A stretch of DNA of 5,913 bases from contig CAKZXL010000125.1 of the NCBI GenBank assembly GCA_937883885.1, positions 1 to 5,913 on the forward strand, read 5' to 3'. How positions within the stretch are numbered: the stretch's first letter is position 1; every line of letters starts with the position of its first letter. Position numbers and translations under genes: made by a program. This document shows positions 1-5,371 of the stretch, one piece after another. The notes under the pieces were generated by a model. That model was not told the origin of the DNA, searched no databases, and saw only the letters and a list, made by a program, of their open reading frames with translations. This DNA comes from an uncultured Aquincola sp. (lineage in GTDB: Bacteria; Pseudomonadota; Gammaproteobacteria; Burkholderiales; Burkholderiaceae).

Positions 1-13
1 CGGGTAATCCCCG

Positions 14-42
14 CTGTTCCAAAACTAACCAGTTCGTACATT
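14..42 (+). promoter_or_regulatory. Possible weak sigma70-type promoter upstream of dctQ
   Basis: The hexamer TACATT at 37-42 matches four of six positions of the -10 consensus. A poor -35 candidate, CTGTTC, lies at 14-19 with a 17-base spacer. If used, transcription would begin near base 49, inside the repeat cluster that follows. The first 45 bases are also less GC-rich than the rest of the window, which fits a promoter region. The -35 match is weak, so this is a suggestion only. Confidence 0.22.
23..34. promoter_or_regulatory. Small palindrome AACT-N4-AGTT, possible operator half-sites
   Basis: AACT at 23-26 and AGTT at 31-34 are perfect inverted arms separated by AACC. They lie just upstream of the candidate -10 element. 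The right half, ACCAGTT, is the kind of half-site bound by some GntR/FadR-type regulators, but the arm spacing does not fit the FadR operator. A four-base arm is short enough to arise by chance. Confidence 0.15.
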
Positions 43-94
43 GTCGGCAGGCGTCGGCACTGCATCGGCGCAAGCGGATGGAGACCTGCCGACA
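42..94 (+). repeat. Leader repeat cluster: direct repeats plus inverted repeat ending at the dctQ start codon
   Basis: GTCGGCA occurs at 43-49 and again at 53-59, exactly 10 bases apart. A third partial copy, TCGGC, is at 65-69, so the TCGGC cores start at 44, 54 and 65, about one helical turn apart. The reverse complement occurs at 85-94: TGTCGGCAGG (42-51) pairs perfectly over 10 bases with CCTGCCGACA (85-94), and the last base of the right arm is the A of the dctQ ATG. The second copy (53-59) can pair with the same right arm over 7 bases (87-93), so two exclusive hairpins are possible. The dctQ ribosome site (GGAG, 80-83) would lie in the loop and the start codon at the stem base. This could be a DNA operator array, a translational control hairpin, or both. 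Confidence 0.45.
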
Positions 95-618
95 TGGACG
101 ACTGGATCAACCGGTTCTGCAAGCTGCTGGACGCCCTCATCGCCATCGCCCTGGCGGTGATGGTGGTGCTCGTGTTCGGCAACGTGGTGCTGCGCTACGC
201 CTTCAACACCGGCATCACGGTGTCGGAGGAACTGTCGCGCTGGCTGTTCGTGTGGCTCACCTTCATGGGCGCGGTGGTGGCGCTGAAGGACCGCGGCCAC
301 CTGGGCACCGACATGCTGGTCTCGCGGCTGCCGCGCGCCGGCAAGCGGGCCTGCGCGGTGCTGGGGCAGGGGCTGATGCTGTGGGTCACCTGGCTGCTCT
401 TCTCGGGCAGCCTGCAGCAGGCCCGCATCAATGCCGACGTGACCGCGCCCACCAGCGGCCTGTCCATGGGCATCTTCTACAGCGTGGGCGTGGTGTTCGC
501 GGTGCTCAGCGCGGCACTGCTGCTGCGTGAGCTGGGGCGGGCGCTCAGCGGTCGCATCACCGACGACGAGCTGGTGATGGTGCAGGAGTCCGAAGACCTG
601 AACCGGAGCGCGCCATGA
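94..618 (+). CDS. dctQ: TRAP transporter small permease, DctQ family
   Basis: This is the small membrane subunit of a tripartite ATP-independent periplasmic (TRAP) transporter, which in this family partners with DctM in the inner membrane. The 174-residue product is typical for the family. Four hydrophobic segments can be seen, at about residues 12-35, 47-64, 86-106 and 124-144. Family hallmarks are the NVVLRY end of segment 1, the acidic pair E45-E46 followed by W50 and W54 in segment 2, and the K65-x3-GH69 stretch after it. The C-terminal tail (from about 153) is hydrophilic and acidic. The ATG at 94 is preceded by GGAG (80-83), 10 bases away, a slightly long spacing; the right arm of an inverted repeat fills that spacer. 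Its stop overlaps the dctM start (ATGA), implying translational coupling. The family is certain from sequence; the substrate is inferred only from downstream genes. Confidence 0.93.
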   Translation: MDDWINRFCKLLDALIAIALAVMVVLVFGNVVLRYAFNTGITVSEELSRWLFVWLTFMGAVVALKDRGHLGTDMLVSRLPRAGKRACAVLGQGLMLWVTWLLFSGSLQQARINADVTAPTSGLSMGIFYSVGVVFAVLSAALLLRELGRALSGRITDDELVMVQESEDLNRSAP

Positions 619-1895
619 CCGTGTTCATCTTCCTGGGCTCGCTGCTGGCCGCCATGGGGGTGGGCATTCCCATCGCCTACTCGCTGCTGCTGTCTGGCGT
701 GGCGCTGATGTGGCACCTCGACCTGTTCGACGCGCAGATCCTGGCGCAGAACGTGATCAACGGCGCCGACAGCTTTCCGCTGCTGGCGGTGCCCTTCTTC
801 ATGCTGGCCGGCGAGATCATGAACGTCGGCGGCCTGTCGCGCCGCATCGTGGCGCTGGCGCTCACGCTGGTGGGCCACCGCCGCGGCGGCCTGGGCTTCG
901 TGGCCATCGTGGCCGCCTGCCTGATGGCGGCGCTGTCGGGCTCGGCGGTGGCCGACACGGCCGCGCTGGCCGCGCTGCTGCTGCCGATGATGGTGCGCGC
1001 CGGCCATGACAAGGCGCGTGCCGGCGGCCTCATCGCCTCGGCCGGCATCATCGCGCCCATCATTCCGCCGTCGATCGGGTTCGTGATCTTCGGCGTGGCG
1101 GCCAACGTGTCCATCAGCAAGCTGTTCCTGGCCGGCATCGTGCCCGGGCTGCTGATGGGCCTGGCCATCGCCGGCACCTGGTGGTGGGTGGCCAAGCGCG
1201 AGGCCGTGGTGCCGCCGCCCAAGGCCACCAGCGCCGAGCGCTTGCAGGCGCTGAAGGAATCGGGCTGGGCGCTGTTCCTGCCGGTCATCGTGCTGGTGGG
1301 CCTGAAGATGGGCGTGTTCACGCCCACCGAGGCGGCGGTGGTGGCCGCTGTGTATGCGCTGCTGGTGGCCACGCTGGTGTACCGCGAGATGAGCTGGCGC
1401 CAGACCTGCGAGGTGTTTGTCACCGCGGCGCGCACCACGGCGGTCATCATGTTCCTGGTGGCGGCGGCCATGGTCAGCGCCTGGCTGATGACCGTGGCCG
1501 ACATCCCCAGCAAGATGGTCGGCCTGCTGGAACCCTTCATGGGCAACCAGACGCTGCTGCTGATCGCCATCATGCTGCTGGTGATGGCCGTGGGCACCGC
1601 GATGGACATGACGCCCACCATCCTGATCATGACGCCGGTGCTGATGCCGGTGATCAAGGCCGCCGGCATCGACCCCGTGTACTTCGGCGTGCTGTTCATC
1701 ATGAACAACGCGATCGGCCTGATCACCCCGCCGGTGGGCACCGTGCTCAACGTGGTGGCGGGGGTGGGCCGCATGAAGATGGACGACGTCACCCGCGGGG
1801 TGCTGCCCTTCATGGCGGCGCAGTTCGCGGTGATGTTCCTGCTGGTGTTCATCCCCGGCCTGGTGACGGTGCCGGCCCGCTGGTTTGCCGGCTGA
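615..1895 (+). CDS. dctM: TRAP transporter large permease, DctM family
   Basis: This is the ion-coupled transport subunit of the TRAP system. In the family it uses a sodium gradient to move substrate delivered by the periplasmic binding protein. The 426-residue product has the normal family length and is hydrophobic throughout. Recognisable motifs are DSFPLLAVPFFMLAGE (residues 52-67), the SGSAVADT signature (108-115), IIPPSI (149-154), and the second-half counterparts GTAMDMTP (327-334) and ITPPVG (370-375). These reflect the inverted two-fold repeat of the family. The ATG at 615 overlaps the dctQ stop as ATGA. A GGAG at 605-608, six bases upstream, supports this start. No truncation or frame disruption is seen. 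DctM sequence alone does not reveal the substrate. Confidence 0.95.
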   Translation: MTVFIFLGSLLAAMGVGIPIAYSLLLSGVALMWHLDLFDAQILAQNVINGADSFPLLAVPFFMLAGEIMNVGGLSRRIVALALTLVGHRRGGLGFVAIVAACLMAALSGSAVADTAALAALLLPMMVRAGHDKARAGGLIASAGIIAPIIPPSIGFVIFGVAANVSISKLFLAGIVPGLLMGLAIAGTWWWVAKREAVVPPPKATSAERLQALKESGWALFLPVIVLVGLKMGVFTPTEAAVVAAVYALLVATLVYREMSWRQTCEVFVTAARTTAVIMFLVAAAMVSAWLMTVADIPSKMVGLLEPFMGNQTLLLIAIMLLVMAVGTAMDMTPTILIMTPVLMPVIKAAGIDPVYFGVLFIMNNAIGLITPPVGTVLNVVAGVGRMKMDDVTRGVLPFMAAQFAVMFLLVFIPGLVTVPARWFAG

Positions 1896-1916
1896 TTCGA
1901 CTGAGGAAACGACGAC

Positions 1917-2924
1917 ATGAACAAGCTGACCCGTACGCTGTGCATCGGCCTGGCCACGCTGCTGCCGCTGGGCGCCGCATTGGCGCAGGACATCAAGGAA
2001 CGCACCATCAAGTTCGCGTTCCAGAACCAGACCGGCCATCCGCAGGCCCAGGGCGCGGCCAAGTTCGCCGAGCTGGTGGCGGCCAGGTCGGGCAAGAAGA
2101 TCAGCGTCAAGCTGTTCCCGGGCGGCACGCTGGGCGGCGACCTGCAGACGGTGTCGGCGCTGCAGGGCGGCACGGTGGAGATGACGGTGCTCAACGCCGG
2201 CATCCTCACCGCGCAGGTCAAGGAGTTCGCGGTCTTCGACTTCCCCTTCCTGTTCAACAACGCACAGGAGGCCGATGCCGTGACCGACGGCGAGTTCGGC
2301 AAGGGCCTGCTGGGCAAGCTGGCCGAGAAGAACCTGGTGGGCCTGGGCTACTGGGACCTGGGCTTTCGCAACGTCACCAACAGCAAGCGGCCGATCGCCA
2401 AGCTCGAAGACTTCTCGGGCCTGAAGCTGCGTGTGATCCAGAGCCCGATCTACATCGACCTGTTCAACACCCTGGGCGCCAATGCCACGCCCATGCCCTT
2501 TCCCGAGCTGTACCCGGCGCTGGAGCAGAAGGCGGTGGACGGCCAGGAGAACCCCAACACGGTGATCCTGTCGAGCAAGTTCAACGAGGTGCAGAAGTAC
2601 CTCAGCCTGACCCACCACATCTACAACCCGCAGGCGCTGATCGTCAGCAGGAAGCTGTGGGACAGCCTGTCGGCCGACGAGAAGAAGCTGTTCACCGAAG
2701 CCGCGGCCGAGGCCACCGCCTACCAGCGCCAGGTCTCGCGCGCCGCCGCCGACACCGCGCTGGCCGATCTGAAGAAGGCTGGCATGCAGGTCAACGACCT
2801 CGCCCCGGCCGAGCTGCAACGCATCCGCGACAAGATCAAGCCGGTGATCGACAAGCAGACCGCCAACGTGGGCGAAGCCACCGTCAAGGCGCTGTACGCC
2901 GAGATTGCCAAGGTGCGCAAGTGA
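1917..2924 (+). CDS. dctP: TRAP transporter periplasmic substrate-binding protein, DctP family
   Basis: This is the periplasmic receptor that captures the substrate and hands it to the DctQM membrane pair. The 335-residue product has a Sec signal peptide: basic MNKLTR, a hydrophobic core, and probable cleavage after ALA at residue 23. Family landmarks are FPGGTLGGD (67-75), the FPFLF segment (109-113), GFRNVTNS (149-156), GLKLRV (168-173) and DGQENP (208-213). By alignment to the sialic-acid binder SiaP, R151, R172 and N212 sit at the positions of R127, R147 and N187, and R172 is the residue that normally clamps a substrate carboxylate. The ligand is thus expected to be an organic acid. AGGA at 1904-1907 lies nine bases before the ATG, giving this gene its own good ribosome site, as expected for a binding protein made in excess. 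The order Q-M-P puts it last, unlike the common P-Q-M. It overlaps the next gene as GTGA. Confidence 0.94.
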   Translation: MNKLTRTLCIGLATLLPLGAALAQDIKERTIKFAFQNQTGHPQAQGAAKFAELVAARSGKKISVKLFPGGTLGGDLQTVSALQGGTVEMTVLNAGILTAQVKEFAVFDFPFLFNNAQEADAVTDGEFGKGLLGKLAEKNLVGLGYWDLGFRNVTNSKRPIAKLEDFSGLKLRVIQSPIYIDLFNTLGANATPMPFPELYPALEQKAVDGQENPNTVILSSKFNEVQKYLSLTHHIYNPQALIVSRKLWDSLSADEKKLFTEAAAEATAYQRQVSRAAADTALADLKKAGMQVNDLAPAELQRIRDKIKPVIDKQTANVGEATVKALYAEIAKVRK

Positions 2925-3796
2925 CGCCTGCCGCGCCCCGCAAGGCCCTGGTCGGGCTGATCGGCGCCGGCATCCAGCGCTCGCTGACGCCGGCCATGCA
3001 TGAGCAGGAAGCGGCCCAGCACGGCCTGCGGCTGCACTACCAGCTGATCGACCTGGACCGCAGCGGCGTGGGCGCGGAAGTGCTGCCCACGCTGATGCAG
3101 GCGGTGCGTGTGATGGGCTTCGACGGCCTGAACATCACCTACCCGTGCAAGCAGGCGGTGATTCCGCTGCTGGACGAACTGTCGGACGAAGCCCGCACCA
3201 TGGGCGCGGTGAACACCGTGGTGTGCCGCGACGGCCGGCTGATCGGCCACAACACCGACGGCGCCGGCTGGGTGGAAGCCTTCCAGCGCCGGCTGCCCGG
3301 CGCCGACCTGTCGCGCGTGGCCCTGCTGGGCGCGGGTGGGGCCGGCGCTGCCATCGCCCATGCCGCGCTGCGCATGGGCGTGCGGCACCTGGTGGTGAAC
3401 GACCGTGACGCGGCCAAGGCCGAGGAGCTGGCCGCCGCGCTGCAGGCCGCCCACGGCACCGACCGCGCCAGCGCCCAGGCCGACGTGGCGCTGGCGCTGC
3501 AGGGCGCGACCGGCCTGATCCACGCCACGCCCACCGGCATGGACAAGCTGCCCGGCCTGCCGCTGCCCGAAGACCTGCTGCACCCGGGCCTGTGGGTGGC
3601 CGACGTGGTGTACTTTCCGCTGGACACCGCGCTGCTGAAGGCCGCCCGCGCCCGCGGCTGCGCCACCGTGGACGGCGGCGGCATGGCCGTGGGCCAGGCA
3701 CTGGGGGCGTTTCGCCTGTTCACCGGTCTGCAGCCCGATGCGCAGCGGGTGGAAGCGCACTTCCGCCAGATGCTGGCGCAGCGGGCCGACGCCTGA
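2921..3796 (+). CDS. aroE: Shikimate/quinate dehydrogenase, AroE family (QsuD-like)
   Basis: AroE-family enzymes interconvert shikimate and 3-dehydroshikimate; the quinate-active branch also oxidises quinate to 3-dehydroquinate. The 291-residue product has the substrate domain first: G15-x-G17 and the S21-L22-T23-P24 carboxylate-binding motif, NITYPCK with catalytic K77, AVNTVV (96-101), and GHNTD with catalytic D113. A Rossmann domain follows, with GAGGAG at 137-142. After the second strand the sequence is NDRDAAKA (160-167) instead of the NRT-x2-R motif of NADP-dependent AroE. An aspartate (D161) at the ribose-binding position resembles NAD-dependent Corynebacterium Qsu[10 protein letters not shown] (228-236) and FRLFTGL (264-270) also read like QsuD. 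The GTG start overlaps the dctP stop (GTGA); AAGG (2910-2913) lies upstream. The first in-frame ATG, at 2996, would remove the S21/T23 motif, so GTG is preferred. The frame is open far upstream, but only as an overlap with dctM and dctP. The symbol is family-level; catabolic use is inferred. Confidence 0.9.
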   Translation: MTPAAPRKALVGLIGAGIQRSLTPAMHEQEAAQHGLRLHYQLIDLDRSGVGAEVLPTLMQAVRVMGFDGLNITYPCKQAVIPLLDELSDEARTMGAVNTVVCRDGRLIGHNTDGAGWVEAFQRRLPGADLSRVALLGAGGAGAAIAHAALRMGVRHLVVNDRDAAKAEELAAALQAAHGTDRASAQADVALALQGATGLIHATPTGMDKLPGLPLPEDLLHPGLWVADVVYFPLDTALLKAARARGCATVDGGGMAVGQALGAFRLFTGLQPDAQRVEAHFRQMLAQRADA

Positions 3797-3846
3797 AGCC
3801 AACACGCCGCGCCGCCATACTGCAGCGCCCATTCTTGCCAAGCACC

Positions 3847-4296
3847 ATGAAAATCCTGCTCATCAACGGCCCCAACCTCAACCTGCTCGGCACCCGTGAG
3901 CCGCAGATCTACGGCGCCACCACGCTGGCCGACGTGGAAGCGGCGGCCCGTGCCCAGGCGCAGGCCGCAGGCGCCGAGCTGGCCGCCTTCCAGAGCAACC
4001 ACGAAGGCGCCATCGTCGACGCCATCCATGCCGCCCGTACCGACGGCACGGGTTACATCGTCATCAACCCCGGCGCCTTCACCCACACCAGCGTGGCCAT
4101 CCGCGATGCTCTGGCCGGCGTGGCGATTCCGTTCATCGAGGTGCACATCAGCAACGTGCACAAGCGCGAGGCTTTTCGCCACCACAGCTACCTGTCGGAC
4201 GTGGCGGTGGGCACCATCGTCGGCCTGGGCACGATGGGCTACACGCTGGCGCTGCAGTACGCGCTGGCGGCCATGGTTGCAACACCGTCGAAATAG
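3847..4296 (+). CDS. aroQ: 3-dehydroquinate dehydratase, type II
   Basis: This cytoplasmic enzyme interconverts 3-dehydroquinate and 3-dehydroshikimate by trans-dehydration; type II enzymes are dodecamers that also serve quinate catabolism. The 149-residue product has normal length and every family landmark: [13 protein letters not shown] at the start (7-19) with R17 and catalytic Y22 on the mobile lid, FQSNHEG (48-54), NPGAFTHTS with N74 (74-82), and EVHISN with catalytic H100 (98-103), followed by R107 and R111. The ATG fits the conserved [10 protein letters not shown] start. No convincing Shine-Dalgarno precedes it. The 50-base gap after the dehydrogenase gene shows no clear promoter, so it probably belongs to the same transcript. 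Its place beside a QsuD-like dehydrogenase mirrors the qsuCD pair of Corynebacterium. Biosynthetic aroQ in proteobacteria often sits next to accB instead, so this copy may be catabolic, but whether it is the only copy cannot be judged here. Confidence 0.95.
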   Translation: MKILLINGPNLNLLGTREPQIYGATTLADVEAAARAQAQAAGAELAAFQSNHEGAIVDAIHAARTDGTGYIVINPGAFTHTSVAIRDALAGVAIPFIEVHISNVHKREAFRHHSYLSDVAVGTIVGLGTMGYTLALQYALAAMVATPSK

Positions 4297-4310
4297 TTCC
4301 CCGCCGCCGG

Positions 4311-4335
4311 CCGAAACCCCTGGCAAGGGGGTCGG
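4311..4335 (+). terminator. Possible hairpin terminator after aroQ
   Basis: Fifteen bases after the aroQ stop, CCG-AA-ACCCC (4311-4320) can pair with GGGGT-CGG (4328-4335). This gives a stem of eight G/C-rich pairs with a two-base AA bulge and a seven-base loop. No T-run follows, so it is not a classical intrinsic terminator, although GC-rich bacteria often have such U-poor sites. The AACCCC arm (4315-4320) can also pair with GGGGTT at 4352-4357, an alternative and larger fold. Confidence 0.3.
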
Positions 4336-4377
4336 GCTGCATCCGGGACAGGGGGTTGCTGCGTAGGTGCTCGCGCG

Positions 4378-4398
4378 CCAGCCGCATTCCGCGGCAGG
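4378..4398. repeat. Inverted repeat in the PEP-CTERM gene leader
   Basis: GCCGC (4381-4385) and GCGGC (4391-4395) form perfect arms around ATTCC. Beyond an A/A mismatch, CC (4378-4379) and GG (4397-4398) extend the pairing. It lies about 20 bases before the ribosome site of the next gene. It may be a small operator or leader hairpin, or chance in GC-rich DNA. Confidence 0.2.
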
Positions 4399-4418
4399 AC
4401 GCGTACAACACACTTGCC

Positions 4419-4423
4419 AGGAG
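4419..4423 (+). promoter_or_regulatory. Ribosome binding site that sets the PEP-CTERM gene start
   Basis: AGGAG stands seven bases before the ATG at 4431, an ideal arrangement. The reading frame is open upstream to at least 4356, but only the ATG at 4431 has a ribosome site and gives a proper signal peptide at the N-terminus. Confidence 0.8.
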
Positions 4424-4430
4424 CTTGTCC

Positions 4431-5333
4431 ATGTTCCCGACGTTCCAGAAGTTCTCGGTCCGCGGCGTCGCCGCGGCCGCCTGCATGGTTGCCGGCGCCT
4501 TCGCCGCCCCGGCGATGGCGCTGCCCGTGGTGGGCCTGACGACCACCAATGCGCTGGTCACCTTCGACAGCGCCACGCCCACCGCCGGCTCGGCCTTGAT
4601 GAACATCACCGGCCTGCAGATGGCCAACGAGCGCATCCTGTCGATCGACATCCGGCCGACCACCGGCCTGCTGTACGGCGTCAGCAGCTCGTCCAACGTG
4701 TACAGCCTGTCGATGAGCGGCGCTGCCAGCTACGTGGGCACGCTGTCGGCCCCGCTGATGGGCTCGGCCGTGGGCCTGGACTTCAACCCGGCAGCCGACC
4801 TGTCGGGCGCGGCCTCGCTGCGCGTGATCAGCAGCAGCGGCCAGAACTACGCCTTCAACGTGAACACCGGCGCCACCACCGTGGCCACGCCGATCGCGGC
4901 CGGCCTGTCGTCGGTGGCGTACAGCAACAACGACACCAATCCGGGCACCGCCACCTCGCTGTACTACATCGACACCGCCAGCGATACGCTGAAGGTGGCC
5001 ACCACCGGCTTCAACAACCCCACCATCACCACCGTGGGTTCGCTGGGCATGGATGTCAACGGCGTTTCGGGCTTCGACATCACGGTGGGCAACATGGCCT
5101 ACGCCGCCTTCACCGATGCCGACACCGGCAAGAGCGGCCTGTACACGGTGGACCTGAGCACCGGCGCCACGATGATGGTGGGCGCCTTCGGCATCGGCGG
5201 CAACACCGCCATCGCGCCGCCGCTGGCCGGTCTGGCCGTCTCGCCGGTGCCCGAGCCCGGCACCTACGCGCTGATGGCCGGCGGTCTGCTGGCGGTTGGC
5301 TTCTTCGCGCGTCGTCGCCAAGGCAGCAAGTAA
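4431..5333 (+). CDS. DUF4394-type secreted protein with PEP-CTERM sorting signal
   Basis: This is a predicted exported protein of 300 residues and unknown function. It has an N-terminal Sec signal (basic K7/R11, hydrophobic 12-26, probable cleavage after A-M-A at residue 30). The C-terminus is a textbook PEP-CTERM signal: V-PEP (274-276), a hydrophobic segment (279-293) and a basic R294-R296 cluster. Exosortase A family enzymes remove such tails during export, usually in bacteria that make extracellular polysaccharide. The middle reads as DUF4394: GLDFNP (115-120), LRVISSSGQN (130-139) with NVNTGATT (143-150), then an AYSNND-type strand and SLYYIDTASDTL. Blade-like units of the form LY-x-V/I-D...TGAT recur about four times, suggesting a beta-propeller-like fold (inference). 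The mature part is rich in Ser, Thr, Ala, Gly and Asn and has no cysteine, as expected for a surface or matrix protein. It is probably transcribed alone; no exosortase gene lies in the window. Confidence 0.9.
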   Translation: MFPTFQKFSVRGVAAAACMVAGAFAAPAMALPVVGLTTTNALVTFDSATPTAGSALMNITGLQMANERILSIDIRPTTGLLYGVSSSSNVYSLSMSGAASYVGTLSAPLMGSAVGLDFNPAADLSGAASLRVISSSGQNYAFNVNTGATTVATPIAAGLSSVAYSNNDTNPGTATSLYYIDTASDTLKVATTGFNNPTITTVGSLGMDVNGVSGFDITVGNMAYAAFTDADTGKSGLYTVDLSTGATMMVGAFGIGGNTAIAPPLAGLAVSPVPEPGTYALMAGGLLAVGFFARRRQGSK

Positions 5334-5339
5334 GGCCCG

Positions 5340-5371
5340 GGCGGCGCGCCTGGCTTCACCAGCGCGCCGCC
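5340..5371. terminator. Strong symmetric hairpin between convergent genes
   Basis: GGCGGCGCGC (5340-5349) pairs perfectly with GCGCGCCGCC (5362-5371). After a one-base bulge (C5350), TGG (5351-5353) pairs with CCA (5359-5361), closing a five-base loop, for 13 pairs in all. It starts seven bases after the PEP-CTERM gene's stop. On the opposite strand the same structure spans the last codons and the stop codon of the response regulator. It could end transcription from both sides. No T-run is present on either side, so termination efficiency is uncertain. Confidence 0.6.

Noticed and set aside
55..70. Possible sigma54 promoter with GG and GC at correct spacing (56-57 and 68-69)
   Set aside because: The -12 part (CGGCG) matches the consensus only at GC. 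The implied transcription start near 81 would leave almost no leader and remove part of the ribosome site.
1..93. End of an upstream gene in the left edge
   Set aside because: No frame across 1-93 gives a recognisable protein end, and the lower GC content of the first 45 bases fits intergenic DNA.
477..2819. A 780-codon open frame on the minus strand across dctQ, dctM and dctP
   Set aside because: Its translation is a low-complexity His/Gln/Arg/Gly-rich string without domains, lying opposite three clear genes. Strong G/C third-position bias removes stop codons from such frames.
1181..2920. Long upstream extension of the dehydrogenase frame through dctM and dctP
   Set aside because: The extension translates to low-complexity Gly/Arg/His/Ala sequence and overlaps two confident genes in another frame. 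The AroE family begins near the GTG at 2921.
4265..4281. TGGC...TTGCA sigma54-like element before the PEP-CTERM gene
   Set aside because: PEP-CTERM genes can be RpoN-controlled, so this was checked. The GG-to-GC spacing is one base too long, and sigma54 is strict about spacing. It also lies inside the end of aroQ.
3139..4413. Minus-strand open frames opposite the dehydrogenase and aroQ genes
   Set aside because: They show no recognisable domains, have biased composition and overlap conserved enzymes completely; they are shadows of the coding strand.
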